A stretch of DNA of 64,000 nt from Cristatella mucedo (taxonomy: Eukaryota; Bryozoa; Phylactolaemata; Cristatellidae). Location: positions 1,612,001 to 1,676,000 of the forward strand of contig WPIO01000001.1 of the NCBI GenBank assembly GCA_009760855.2. The letters are read 5' to 3'. The translations under genes and the position numbers were made by a program. The notes beneath the pieces are model-generated. The model did not search any database, was not told where the DNA came from, and saw only the letters and a program-made list of their open reading frames with translations. This document shows positions 1-12,243 of this stretch, piece after piece; positions within the stretch are counted from its first letter, which is position 1, and every line of letters begins with the position of its first letter.

Positions 1-2440
1 TGGGTGGTGTATTCTTGCATATACAGTTTCTTATACGGACATAAAAAATCATCAGCAATGTGGGGAGAATTTGTTATTTCAGATCGATAGTGATAAGCAT
101 GCCTCTCAATCAAGGATAGCAATCCTAGGACCGATCATGCAAAAAAGCCTTTAATGGGAAAGTGTGATGATGTGCAAAGCCAAGAGAGGCCTAGAGTTGA
201 AGCCAAAGTACTTAAATATTTGATATTCTCTGCACTATATCACGAAAGCTATAATCGCGTCGTATCAATACTGAAGACCTAACTTAAGGTGCCGAAAATC
301 AAAGACGGTTCTACCAAGGCTAATTTGACAGGCGCTTTGCATTTTAAAATTAGTAGTCCGTTGTTTGCCTACTTTAATAATTTGTGTAATAAAAAATTGT
401 GTAGCGCCCCAAGAAAACTAAGACTTATCCTTGCGGTTTTTGGGAACAAGGCATGCCGAATTGGTTAGAAATAGCAGGCTGTGTCAGCACGCATTAGCAT
501 ACAGAGCATAGTTCACAGGGACGGAGCAAAACACAAAAGGAATAGGTCGGTATTTACTCATCAGCGATCAAATTTCTTGCAGGTGCTAAAAATCTTTAGC
601 AGCAACGTTGTTGAGAGCCCCTGATAAATAAGTGCACTAAGAATTACCAAAGTGATATTATATCGTTTTCCTTAATTAGCTGTAGCGAAAAGCGCCGCTG
701 AACTTCTTTCGGAACACGACATTACTAAAATTCCTACTTTCTTTTGTGTCTGCAAAATTGCGACTCTTTCATATTTAGAAAAAGCAAAACTTATCAGTAC
801 CAGCAGCCCTATTTATAAAGCGCCAGTACAGCCGTTTGATAGCACTCCCGCTAGCAATAAAGCAGGCAATAAAGATTTTCTTGCTGTAAGGCCAGAAAAT
901 AGGACCGAGCTCTTAATTTCCAGAACTTTACCCTTGAGATAAGACTCTGTCAGGCATACCCGAACTTCTTCGGTTTTTCCGTCCTCCATGTGCCGTTAGA
1001 GCCTCTCAGTACAGCTAATTATAGTCAGAATTTATACTAAAACTTTGAGGCTGAAGCTTTCGCTCTGCTGGTTCTTGGCTGCTAAGCTCGCTTTCACAAT
1101 CCTTGACTGCTCTCATTCCCCGGCATTTGGCAGCACTTTCGTTCCGGCCAATTCGTCGGTGACTCGATAGCGCTACTTTCACTTTTTTGTTCAAATTTCA
1201 TTCTTAATTAGCCGTAATTCTCGCTACATCTTTGTCGCTACATATTTTGACTGCCGACCTCGCACGAGGAGCCAGCACTCAAGATAGATTGAATGATTTG
1301 ATTGACTTGAATCTCATTTAGATCTCAAGCCTAATTACTTCTTTCACCCGCGTGGAAATAAGCTACAAAAAAGCAGAAGTATGCAAAAGAATGTATTTCT
1401 TACTCTTTTTTTACAGAGTTGCAGCATAATTTGGTAGTAAAACGTTATGAGTGCAAATAGAATTATAAATATACTCGTCATGCTAGAAGAAGGAAGAGCT
1501 GCCACCGTATGACCAGTATCATTAAAATAATGCTTTTCTTAATTACTGCAGCGCTATCCTAAGTAGATCCCACCAAATCCCTCTCCTATTCCAAAAATGC
1601 TCCAATGCAATTTCGTTGAATCAATCATATCTGGAGCAGAGCCCGAAAAAATACGAAACAAGACCCGTCTCAATTGGTGTTTTATCGCCGCCATCATTAA
1701 TTTTGATTCCGAAGAATCGAGATACTCTCGCGGTTGTGTATTCGCCCACAATCATGCTAAACTTTACTCCTCTCTCTCGAGTTTTCCCTGTATGTCGCAA
1801 TAGTTGTTTCTCTTTTCTTCCTTATCATCATGAACCAGCTACGTCACGTTTATTTCATTAGCTGGAAGTTTGAATCCGTCTCTTGAGATTGATTGCTGTA
1901 TATACTTGTTTCCAGTGATTACTCTAATCGATATTCCATCAGTAGCCAGATCGGTAACAACCTCTTTCGCGTCAGGAAACAAGCAATCGATTTTCCCCTT
2001 AATATTCACGGGATTTTCCTTGGATATACGCTCTCCATCAGGTTTATCAAATTAATTCCACCTATTTTCAGATGATTCTTTAACGTTGTCGTAGAGTTTC
2101 CAGAAATTTTAATAATTGTATTGCATCGACCACGTTGACATTCTAGCTCTTATGTAATTGGATTTATTTGTTTTGCGGTGCGTTCCAAAACTGACGACTT
2201 GGCTGAAAAGAACATTAACATTTGTTGATGGTACAAGATCAATTTAATTATTTTCTTACCCATTTTTTTCATAATTTCACTTTTTAGTTTTTGTCAAATT
2301 TGATAAGTCATTATAACTAATCACTAATAAATTCAAAAGAAATTTATAAATTATTTTCCGTGACATATTTCATATCCATAATGAATGTTGGATCTTCAGT
2401 AATAGTATCTTTTTGCTTAAAAGTTTCCGTTGTATGGGGG
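1..2440. other. AT-rich DNA, no gene recognised
   Basis: I read both strands and found only short open frames with no recognisable domain, splice pattern or repeat family. A short stretch near 390-420 resembles the 'agcgcccc-aagagaac' piece of the LINE/SINE tail found elsewhere in the window, but it is too short to call. Confidence 0.4.
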
Positions 2441-2448
2441 CGTTACTG

Positions 2449-2590
2449 TTACCGTTAAACAGTTATTAGAAACCCTAGTGTCATCAACTCTTGATTACTG
2501 TAATTCCCTTTCGTCGGGACTCGCAGGCAGTAAGCTATTTTCTAGAACCATTACATATCTCAGCGTTTCGTCTAGTTTAACGTTAGAGGC
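2449..2590 (+). mobile_element. LINE ORF2 C-terminal fragment
   Basis: The + strand reads as a decayed version of the motif '[14 protein letters not shown]' (here SSTLDYCNSLSSGLAG). This motif lies just downstream of the reverse transcriptase domain in the CR1/L2-like LINEs of this window. It is a short, 5'- and 3'-truncated relic. Confidence 0.5.
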
Positions 2591-2599
2591 ATAGTCTCA

Positions 2600-4230
2600 C
2601 AGCAATTCCGTCTGAACTCCCTGGCTCCAGATCAAATATTGAATCGACTTTAAGATCATCTTTCTGGTCTGCGGGTTGCTACAATAGCTTTCAACAGCCC
2701 ACCTATGTGCTTCATTGCTCCAGCACGTTCTCACGCAACCAGCTCTGGGGCATCCGATCGGGCCGCCTAGTCCTTCAGCTAAATGGAATTCGTTCGGCGA
2801 TCGTGCCTCAATTTCATATTCAAGAGAGCCTGGAACTCGCTTCAGCCTCATGTCCCGAGGTTGCTTTTTCCCCCGTGTATTTTTGGGCTTACGTCTGCAT
2901 GAATCGGTTACGATCTTAGGGTGAAATTCCGCCAAAATACACATTCAAAAGTAATTCTCAAAAGAAATTTAAAAGTAAGCTTTAATGAGCGGAACAGTGT
3001 GCCAAGCAGTAGCTCAAGAGAGCGTGTGCGCTCGTGGGTGTTTGTGTGTGTGTTTGTAAGTGTGCGTGGTAGGGCGGCATGCCTGATATTCCATGTACAT
3101 GATACTTAAGAGCGTCTTGGCGGGCCACTGATGATTAATAATAGGCGAAGGCCAAACGGGCGAATTGCATTCTGGAATGCCCGTTTGGGGAATGCCTAAA
3201 AGCTTTACTAGCCACCGCCCGTTTCTGTATACTAGCTGGCACTGCAACAGAATCATTTGAGTTTTCACAAGTCAAGGGTCGCACTAGCCAGTGGCCCTGG
3301 GTTTCTTTTTTGTGTGCTAAGGCATGCTGTCCTAACTACGATACTTGTTCAATTTTCCATGCTTGCGTAAGCGCGATACTGTGAATTACATAAGACTTTG
3401 GCTATATATTCACTGGCAGAGGGTTTTAAGCTGCTACATTGACCTGTTTCATCTAGGGCGCCATATAAATTACTCGCCGCTGTCGGCAAAGGTAGCTTCG
3501 CAGTAACTAACGACGGAACCTGAAGATTTTTCAATGAAGTGTCATGGGCTGGCTCTATCACCCGAGAAGGGAACTAGCTCGTGGCTGGTGACAAGATCCG
3601 CCTAGATTGACACCCACTGGCGAAAATGGCAATCGATCAGTCTCGAAACTGCGTTCTCGCGTACGGGTGTGCGCCCCTCCCACTCACGACCGGAAGCTGC
3701 TGACATCAAGGCATATAGAATCGATTGTATGTACAGGCTCGAAATGCAAGCTGGGACTGCAGGCACATCAAAATAAAAATTAGTTGAAACCGCCAAGCAG
3801 CAGCGCCAGGTAACAGGCACTCATACAAACCGCGACGTTTACGCTGGCAAGCTGCACATTATGCCGCCGGTCCCGCCCTCACATGTCCTCTGCGGCAGTG
3901 CGCAGCAACAACAGCAATAAGATCTTATCATCTCGACTTTTAAGACTATAATTACATTATTTTATATTTATTTTATTATTTTTGAAAAATGTATTAGTGA
4001 ATATTGTTATAATTATTGTAGGACATTAATGCTACGGTTCGTAGTGGGTCGCAGGCATTGCCGTTCCATCTCCTGAGGTCGTCGTGTCTGATGCTGTGTT
4101 GTGAGAGTAACCACCGTTTATTGCTTCCAAACGTCGTAGTTTCTGTGAAGCTGTTCTGTCGATAGAAAGGGAGCATTTTTCTATATTCTTCAGCGGTCTC
4201 TCGGCGTTGGACTGTTCGCGCTCGAGAGCT
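2600..4230. other. No supported gene upstream of MEPCE exon 1
   Basis: This holds the presumed promoter and 5' UTR side of MEPCE, but I see no convincing TATA box, upstream exon or repeat. A 115-codon open frame on the - strand (2597-2944) looks somewhat protein-like, but no family was recognised. Confidence 0.35.
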
Positions 4231-4326
4231 AGCTGAGCTCGTAAGCAGTTGGCAGATCTGCCGCCAGGTGTCGCTTGGGTAAAAACACATGCTCGTATTC
4301 GGGCGGGAGCCTGTGCGCCTCCTGCG

Positions 4327-4813
4327 ATGATGAGCACCGACATGAACGCTCCTCAAGAGGCCTCTTTTGAGTGCCAGGTGTTCCCATCGAAAGATACCGG
4401 GCCCGACGGCTTTCAAACGGAACGAATAGCGAGAAAGAGGAAGCTTAGCTGCCGCGAAGAGCGTAGACCGACGACGACGTACGGAAAGGTGCATTTCGCC
4501 AGCCCCCTAGGGGCTGGCCCGGACCTGACCAGCCCGAACAGCCTAAAGAAGAGAAAGTATGTCAGGAGCGGAGTGGAGCGCTTTAATTTACCAAAGAAGT
4601 TCCTTCTTGGAGGTAACATTACTGATCCCTTGAATCTTAATGCTTTATGCACCAACGAGGAAGCCGGGAGGGCTATCAACGAAGTGACGCCACGGTCGTC
4701 GCCTCTTCCGCTGCCGCAGCATCGGATGCAAGTGAACGTGATCGTGCCTTTGAATATCAACGATCCTCTGAATTTGAATACGGCCAATGGGAGCGAGACT
4801 TCGACAGCCAACT
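4327..4813 (+). CDS. MEPCE: MEPCE/BCDIN3-type 7SK snRNA capping enzyme, coding exon 1
   Basis: First coding exon (residues 1-162) of a gene whose product puts a gamma-monomethyl-phosphate cap on 7SK snRNA in the nucleus and stays in the 7SK snRNP. The start is the first ATG after an in-frame TGA at 4234; an upstream TTG at 4249 also lies in the open frame but is not a likely start. Two short motifs typical of the MEPCE N-terminal region are visible: [14 protein letters not shown], and further on INDPLNLN, with TPRSSPLP between them. Basic, NLS-like stretches (RKRKL, KKRKY) precede them. The exon ends at a GTAAGT donor in phase 1, which matches the acceptor 9.1 kb downstream. The N-terminal half is predicted to be disordered, as in the human protein. 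The family assignment comes from remembered conserved motifs, not from a search. Confidence 0.88.
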
Positions 4814-5028
4814 GTAAGTAGCCGAGTTTGAATACTGATATGGTACTGTGACAGAAATTGTGAGATGCATCCTGCCCATCCGTCCTGTGCTGCTACTTCC
4901 ATGCTACTCACTTCCTTGACTGCACCAGGTTTTTACTTTCTTTCTTACGGTGCTTGAGGTGAGGTCAGTTACCGAATGCACCTCGTAAGCTATTTAGCCT
5001 TTAGTTTAGCCATAGAAAACTAACATCC

Positions 5029-6032
5029 ACGGTCTCCAAAGGATTTGAGGTTTTTACGAGGTATTGGCGAACTGTTGGATTCCTAAAAGCAGGTGGTACG
5101 ATGCTTGGCCTGGTGGGGGAGTATATCTGAGAGATAGGCTGGAGCCAAAGAATGAAGAGACCTAAAAGTGAGTTACAGAATCTTGAAGTCGATGCGTTGC
5201 TTGACTGAGTGCTAGTGCATGTCGGCGAGAAGTGGTGTTATGTGGCAACTGCGATGCTCATGACAGACAAGCATAGCTGCAGAGTTCTGCACCAGCTGTA
5301 AGCACCTGATGGCACATGCTGGTAGACCAGCAAGCAGTGAGTTACAGAAGTCAAACGGCAAGTCAAAAATGCATGGACCAACTTAGATGTGGTATCCCTG
5401 TCTAAACAAGCCCGAATTTTAGTATTTTTGTGTAGCTGAAAGTGGGCAGACTTGATTGTGGAGCTGATGTGATTGTCTAACGAAAGGTCACTTTGGAACA
5501 TGACACCTAGATTTCGTGCAGAGTTTATAGGACGCATGGTGGCAGAGCTGATTGTGAACGTTAACCTTTCCAATTTCTGAATCACACTCGCTTTGCCCAT
5601 AACCAGTAAGTTGGTTTTATCATCATTTAATTGAAGAAAATTTGCTTTCGTCCATGTGCGGATGTCATCAATACGTGGATTAAAGAAGTTTAGAGAATTT
5701 GAGGTGCTCCAAGGCTGGTAGGGATCAAAGCAAAGGTACAACTGAGTGTCATCCGCATAGAAGTGAAAGCCTAGGTTGTGCATGGCAATCACATCGGCAA
5801 GAGGGAGAGTATAAACCGTGAAAAGACCGTGACCAAGCACGGAGTCCTGAGGTACCCCATATTTCCGAGGTTCCTCGGACGATCTTTGTCCATTCCCATC
5901 AATATTCCGGAGTCTCTCATTGAGTTAGGACCTGAACCATTGCAGAGCAGTGCCAGTGATGTCCAGGCGAGATGAGAGGCGTTCAAGGAGGACTTGTTGG
6001 TCGATAGTATCAAAAGCTGCAAAACTCGGTTA
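5029..6032 (-). mobile_element. LINE (CR1/L2-like, family A) reverse transcriptase fragment
   Basis: Read on the - strand this is the central and C-terminal part of a non-LTR reverse transcriptase. In order come an AAFDTID-type motif (about 6010), the YGVPQ-SVLG motif, [11 protein letters not shown] with the catalytic YADD (about 5750), [16 protein letters not shown], and the family-A tail [18 protein letters not shown]. The copy is truncated at both ends, has in-frame breaks, and lies in MEPCE intron 1. Confidence 0.85.
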
Positions 6033-6059
6033 CCAGGCTTATCTACTGTAAACGTCATA

Positions 6060-6330
6060 GCTGCCGTATTACATCGCAGCTCACCAGTCTTCACTGGCCA
6101 TCACCCATCAAGCACTGTATCGATTTCAAGAGTCTATCACTCACCTTTAGGTCTGTCAATAAATTCTCTTGCTCCTTCCTACGTGTCCGAATGAGTTCCC
6201 CTGAGGCCTTGCATTGCTCTAGCTACTCTTCGATACTCCGGTCGATTACATGTACCAGTAACTAACTTCAAATCCCCTAGGGGCCGGCAGTGTCTTCGGT
6301 TATTATGCTCCCAAAACGTAGAACTCTACC
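6060..6330 (+). mobile_element. LINE family A C-terminal fragment, opposite orientation
   Basis: The + strand encodes the decayed C-terminal segment (IDFK-LSLTFRS, then a degraded 'FGYYAPK-NS') that in complete copies reads 'INFKVLLLTFRSLHSLAPAYLSDIL' and 'SYAPKAWNSLP'. It abuts the antisense copy to its left. Confidence 0.6.
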
Positions 6331-7038
6331 GACTAATATAGCGTCTTCTGATTTGACAGCATTAAAAAAGATAGCTAAAAATCTGCCAGTTCTTCGTAGT
6401 CTTTGGCTTGTCCGAGTGAATTAAGGGTTCGAGCAAATGTATCTTTATATAGCACCATATGAGCTTGTCTTTTTTCGGTGTGCTTTGAGTGCTTATCTGT
6501 GCATGTTGATATCTGGCCCCCTACTAACCAGCAGGCCTACAGTTTTGACCTTGCTTTACACTGCCGTCACTACCTGCAATGTCGTTGCCTTTTTTAAGTT
6601 TTTTCAAGTTTTATAAGTTTTTAAGTGCCTTTTTTGCTTTGCTTAAGGTGCAGCATTTGTTCCGTTCAGCATTTCCTTTGCCCTAGTGAACTTGTTGGTT
6701 GTTCGTTCTTGTGTACTTTGCTTGCATACCTGTGCCTGATTCGGTGAATGTTACTCGCCAGAAGTCTTACATACCAGTGACCAAGAGTGTCGTCATATTT
6801 GCTTTAGCGTGCTGGCCTAAACAGGCTTCTCGTTTAATGTATGTAACTCTGTCTGTAACTCCACAAAGTGATAAAGACCATGTGGGTGTTACGCAGTAGA
6901 GTTTTGTATAACTCACTCACAGCCTAAGCGGCTTTCGGTACGCATTCGATAGCCAACAGACTTTGTCTCACGCAACAAAGAGAAAGTGGGAAGCATAGCA
7001 GAGTCAGGAGAGCAGTTGAGGTAGTGAGTAGCATAAAA

Positions 7039-7800
7039 CTAGCAGCTCAGGGCCACTGAAAAGGATGAGCCATAGTCGGCAGTAGGAGAGTAGTTGTCGT
7101 TGTGTAAGAATTGTGGAAGCGAGTTACACAGTCTATGACGTGCAGAGCTAAAGCTTCTGTCGCCAACGGTCTTAAAGTGGAGGAATGGGACAGCTAATTT
7201 ATTGTCCACACAGGACCTGAGGGCGCGAACAGGCTGAAACTGGTGCAGCAGTTCAGCTAGGTACGAAGGAGCGAAGCCTTGGCGGGCCTTGTGGGTCAGC
7301 GTAAGAACTTTGCTCTGTATCCGTTGCTCAACCGGCATCCATCCTAGCTTTTTTAGCAAAGGAGACACGTGCTCAAACCGCTGGGACTTGAAGACTAGCC
7401 TTGCAGCCATATTCATAGTCAGCTGCTGTGGTCTAATAGTTTTCTTTGGCAGCCCAGCCAATAAGGAATTGCAATAATCTAGCCGAGAGATAACTAAGGA
7501 GGTAGTTAATTTTTGACAAGCAACTGTGGGAGACAGCTCCTAATCTCGGATAGGGATCAGACGTGATGGTTACCTGTAGAAGCAGTCTTCTGAATGAAGC
7601 TTTTAAAATAGAGGCAGTTGTCGAAAACGACACCTAAATTTCGAGCACGTGATGGTCGCACAATGGCATCGCCTATTAGAATATTCAATACCGTGCTTGT
7701 CACAGACGCTTGGATAGTGATTTGCTTGCAATGAGTTGTCTTGGGCCTTGTATTGAGACCTTGTAAAGTTCTCTCAGGGGCACTATGCAAATGACTGTTA
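7039..7800 (-). mobile_element. LINE family B C-terminal fragment
   Basis: Antisense copy of a second LINE family. On the - strand it encodes [35 protein letters not shown] then VGDRSFSSA and LCNSLPQFL. It shares its upstream part (ASILKASFRRLLLQ) with the + strand copy at 40.1-41.5 kb. It has frameshifts and lies in MEPCE intron 1. Confidence 0.75.
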
Positions 7801-8180
7801 CGTTTGATTGCACTGCTCTCTTGGATGCTTTTCTAGCCCCGATACTTGGACGATTTTGCATACTTGCCAAAGCCGAATACCTCCTTGCACTGTCGGTAGC
7901 TCTTGGTTATTGCTTCTCATGCACTGCGCCTTGCAAAGCACCTGAATATAGAATCACTTAGCATAGGGTGCTATGCGAAAGACGTTAGCATTATTGAACA
8001 GCCCGATTAGTTGACTGGGGCTGCTGAGAAGCACCGAGCTAGCTGCCTTCTAGGCTAGCCTGTGGTTTTGTGGGCGATTGTTGCTGTCGGCCGCTCTTCC
8101 TCACGAATGTTCAGGAGAAAGCTGTCCTGTGCCCAGCTGCAAAGTGTGACGCAGTCGTTGATGTGAGTACTTTTACTCAC

Positions 8181-8413
8181 TCACTGGCCCTTGGGCTTTT
8201 TGAGTGAACATGGTTCACATCCACCTGGGCGCCCAATCGTTTTCATGTAAACTTTGGGCCGGTTGCTTCTAGTGTGTATGACGTTGTCCAGTAAGTTCGG
8301 TACCTTTTGATTGAACCAGCTGTCTTTGTGCCTTACCGGCTCTGTGCTGCCTTTCTTCTGCAGAGCTTTTAAATGCCCGGGCTTTCTTTGACTGCCTGGT
8401 CTACGAGTCACGC
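8181..8413 (-). CDS. Candidate exon C of an unidentified - strand gene
   Basis: A ACACAG acceptor on the - strand opens an 77-codon frame to a stop at 8181. Its first two bases complete the codon left open by candidate exon B at 9219. It reads GVTRRPGSQRKPGHLKALQKKGSTEP and onwards, basic and without a recognised domain. A GTAAGG donor at 8336 (phase 0) could end the exon early, so two ends are possible. I infer a gene from phase agreement and protein-like composition; the product is unknown. Confidence 0.35.
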
Positions 8414-9218
8414 CTGTGTCGATGCTTATGACTGTGCAACATAGCTGCATGATATAGTGTCAAGAGCCACTGTTGAGCTTGATTGAGGTGCTTGATGGCT
8501 TTGTCATCCTTACCTGGCGTATGCTCTCTGCTTGACTGCTATCGGTAGAAACCTGTCAGTCTTGCCTAAAACTACCAGTGGTAGATATGCGCGCACGAGA
8601 TTCTGGTTGGCTATGTTAGGTCTTTTACTGGCCCACCATTTTCGTGCTTCATCCTATCAACCCGGTCATGGCAGCTGGGGCCCAGATGACTCGCGCAGCC
8701 TGTCTATGGGAATGTATCTCTGTAGAGAAGCTGGTGTGAGACCTTGCCGGTCCACTGTACTCTGCTAGCTCAGTTGATGATGAGCCTGCAAAGCCAGGCA
8801 CAGTTTAGTTTAGATTTAGAGAATCTGATCTAGTTGCACGTGTCTAGCACAATAGAGGTCTTCACTTAAGCATATAATGTAATTAATTTGTATATGATTT
8901 CCGGAATGGATTCACTAAGCCGTAAACATCATGCTTGTGTTGTTTGTCCTGAAGGTTAGTTCCAGAGCCAGTCCTACTGCTGAGCCACTCTAGCCTAGAG
9001 CTGCAATAAGTGCATGCTGTCAGGCCAGCAGTGTGAATGCATTGCATGCTAACAAAATGAGTGTGGCAATATATGCTGGAGTTGGCAAAATTAATGAGAC
9101 AGAAGTGAGCCATGGCATGTACTGCTGCCTGGGTAACCTGGATCTGAGCTGCCAAGGCTGGCATTCCACGAGCCAGAACTTGCGCTTTGCGCATGTGCGC
9201 GAAAACACACTCGCTCAC

Positions 9219-9550
9219 CGTGATCTTCGGGGTAATATAATCTGTTACATGCAGTCAGAGGGTGAAAGAAATGGCGACCCGTCGTCTTCCTATGCTTGCC
9301 TCGTGGCTTATGAGTTAACTTATCCTCCTTGATGGCCTCGAGTTCGCTGTAGAGGGCTCCGCCTTCTTCGCGGGCTCCGCCTTCTTCGCGGACGGGAAAA
9401 ACGGTGAAGCGCTGCCCAAGTATGCCAACCCCGGGCACGTTGGGGTGAAATATTCGGTTGGCGGCGGCAGCAACGTTGTAGGCGACGCCTTTCCGGTCCA
9501 GGACCGAGACCTGGCCCGCGATCGATGGTGTCGGCTGGGTTCTTGTTGAT
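9219..9550 (-). CDS. Candidate exon B of an unidentified - strand gene
   Basis: The frame stays open for about 110 codons between a CCACAG acceptor (phase 2) and a GTGAGC donor (phase 1) on the - strand. It reads TPSIAGQVSVLDRKGVAYNV, then AAAANRIFHPNVPGVGILGQ, RFTVFPV, a direct repeat REEGGAREEGGA, SELEAIKEDK and a basic tail. Base composition is GC-rich relative to the surrounding intron. I do not recognise the family. It lies inside MEPCE intron 1 on the opposite strand. Confidence 0.45.
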
Positions 9551-9673
9551 CTGTGGTCAGCGATAGTTGCAGGGTAGTTGCCCGAGCCGATTTGTCACAG
9601 CAAACTCGACGAGAGAGGGAAAGAGTCGGCGGAGAGGCGCCGCGTCTCGGTCCGGTCTCGGCATTTGTCCTAC

Positions 9674-9939
9674 CTCTCCACCGATACAGAGCTCGACCGG
9701 AGTCGCGTAATGATAGACGATCGGGTTAGTACCGTTGTACGGCCGGCTGGGGCTTCCGTCCAGAACGGTTTAGGGAGAGCCAATCTTTGCTTGAGGCTTT
9801 TAGCTAGATGTGAGAGCTCTTGTTGCTTGTGGATCCCCCTCGTCTCGCTGGTGGTGGCCTTGGTGACTCCATCATCACAGTTATGGCTAAAGACATCTTT
9901 AGATGGTGGCACCTCGCCACTATCTTCTCTTCTCGTAGT
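9674..9939 (-). CDS. Candidate exon A of an unidentified - strand gene
   Basis: A - strand frame opens after a stop at about 9940 and runs to a GTAGGA donor at 9673 (phase 2). That donor joins in phase to candidate exon B across a ~123-bp intron. It encodes a helical-looking segment HKQQELSHLAKSLKQRLALP followed by a Ser/Arg/Thr-rich stretch. The 5' boundary is unresolved because no good acceptor is visible, so it could be a first exon or start elsewhere. Function unknown. Confidence 0.4.
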
Positions 9940-10383
9940 TTACTGCCTGTGTCTCCAGGATTGGGGTTGGGGGTGGTCCAATCTTATAAGCTTCCAGGAA
10001 GCAGTAGAGTAATGTTTCACAATTTTTTGTTTAACGTTTACACATGTGCTAACCTAACGAGCTTATCAGAACTATCGTGAGGGGTGCTGCCCTCTTATGA
10101 AAAGACTGGCACGTCGATTTTGTGGTATTTATGCGGTCGATCTTGAGACTCGCCTATAAAGCCCGTATTTGCGGTGTAGTACAAGCCCCCACTAAAGATA
10201 ATCAGCTCGACGGAGCAAAACAGATGCTGCTGCTGCCAAATCGGCCGTGTTATCGGTTGTCGTGCCTCTTATTTCCAATGCTCACAGCGTATGTATACAG
10301 TGCTTGTCCGAAAATCCTAGATATCCTTGGAATCAACGCACCTCGCGAGCACTGCAAAGTTTCACCAGTTCAAGGTTAGAAAA

Positions 10384-10641
10384 ATGTCCTAGTTTTGTTA
10401 ATGTGAGAAAGCGGTCTATGATGGAAATTGTGCTTACTACCAACTTTGGTCAACCAACTAGATGTAAACAAAAATATGAAATAAGGTTGTTTAGTGGCAA
10501 GTGAGTTTGGAACAGTTGCAGTTTTCTGAGTTTTGGCTCCCAGCGACACTGGGTGATCCGCTAGTAATGACTCATCAGATTTATGTCCAAGCCCTGTAAA
10601 TGCTTGTCTTTTGATGGTTACTTGAAATGCCCGACACAGCT
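10384..10641 (-). CDS. Weak exon-like open frame, - strand
   Basis: Downstream of a CTCTTCACAG acceptor-like site on the - strand the frame encodes LCRAFQVTIKRQAFTGLGHK then SDESLLADHPVSLGAKTQKT, ending in a less protein-like stretch. No good donor was found and no family recognised. It lies between the 12.2-kb and 9.9-kb candidates on the same strand, so it may belong to the same gene. Confidence 0.18.
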
Positions 10642-12243
10642 GTGAAGAGACAGATAGGGGTTCTTGGTGCATCTATACTACATAGCAATATCCTTGAAGA
10701 CGACTTCTGTGTCAGAAGCTGTATAAGTTGGTCCCGATACTTACTTAGTATTTACTTATGCAAATCTTATTTGTTCTCATAAAATTTGTTAGCTAGCAGT
10801 TTATAAAAGACTGGCATATTTGAATTTACATCTTGGACTCCTAAGTGTGCTGCTTTTTGGGCTAGCACTGTGTATGCTTGCCCAAGCCAGGGTGCTGGGC
10901 TGTAGGGCGATGGAGGGGTGGATCTCAAGCTCTAGCTCAAGTGCTGATGGAAGTGTACCGTCCTATTGAAGGCTTGTCAACCACCAAGGACAGACGACTA
11001 GGACATGCCGAAGCTGAGTGCAAACGAATGCATCCCGTCAGTCCGATTGACCTGCGCTCAGCTCGGCATAGCATTTCGGCAAATGCAGAATTGTTACCGA
11101 GCTTAATTATGAAACCTGTGTGAGCAGATCAGTCGGGGTGAATACAAGAAGAAAACGAGAAATGCCGTGTTTGGTCGAGCTTCCTAAAAATCGGTACTTA
11201 TTTCAAAACTTGCGACAAACTTAGGGAAAAAAAGCCAAGTGCTTGGTTGCGGTCCCAAAAATATGTCAGAATTATAGAATAAAAAAAAGATAAGACTGGC
11301 AAAGCATAGCTTATGTGTATGATCTTTGTTGTCTGCTCTTGCTGCAGCAAGGACAAGCTGTGTACACACTTTGGTTGCTTTTATTGTCCATTTGAGGTGT
11401 GGCTGTGCAGCCAGTTTGGCTAGTCAGATTGTTTGCCATATATGCATCATCCACTTGTAGATCAAATGCAATGTTTCGGTTTAGACCCATATACGTAGTA
11501 CTAGGTCATAGCTTTCGGGCTAGCTAGTGGACACTGTCGGTGCACTCGTGAAATGGTGTCGAATTGATTGTACTCGGAGCTTTGTGAACTTCTAAGCATG
11601 AATAACTAGTTTGTCCTTCTGAAATTGTTAATATTTAAGCTGTCGTCTTTCTAGACATTCATTCTCACTCCAATTGTACGCTCAATTGCAGATAAGTAAT
11701 TAGAAGAGCAATTTGAGATTATATTCGGTCATGTGCCCTGCTGTAAATTATTGGTTTGGTGGTGATAAAATCGAAATCAGAAATAGTCAAACATCGACAT
11801 ATACAGGCAGAGCTGAACTTCAGATTTCACTGTGATACATAAAGCATCAGCCGAGTTATAGAATTTGCAAGGCATCAAGCTGCACTGAAAACAAAGCTAT
11901 ATGTAAGTCACAAGAATGCAGCTTTAACAACCTTAGCGCATGTAAATCGATCTACCAAGGCTCGGCAAGTTAGGATTTAAGGTGCATATGATGCAGATAT
12001 CGGTAAATTTGTTATTGGAAAATGTGTTGCTTCCTGTTTACATTTGGGTTAGACCTGGTCTGCATAATCATTTATTATTTTATGTGAAATCAGAACTTTT
12101 GATCCCATTTCTAAAACATTTGTCTTTTTAAAAGTACCCTAAGCAAATATTCGATTGGACACGTTCAAGTATTTTCTTGATGTTCCCCGTGGAGTTGCAA
12201 GGCTGATAGCACAGGCCGTTCTCATGCAGGCAGTAAACGATCA

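Noticed and set aside
2597-2944. 115-codon open frame on the - strand
   Set aside because: Composition is partly protein-like, but there is no recognised domain, no splice context and no neighbouring exon. Too little to call a gene.
4249-4326. Upstream extension of MEPCE exon 1 from a TTG codon
   Set aside because: The frame is open back to a TGA at 4234, but it contains no ATG before 4327. A TTG start is improbable in an animal gene when two good ATGs follow.
4032-4911. Several long open frames antisense to MEPCE exon 1
   Set aside because: They are shadows of a GC-rich coding exon; the + strand frame has the conserved MEPCE motifs.
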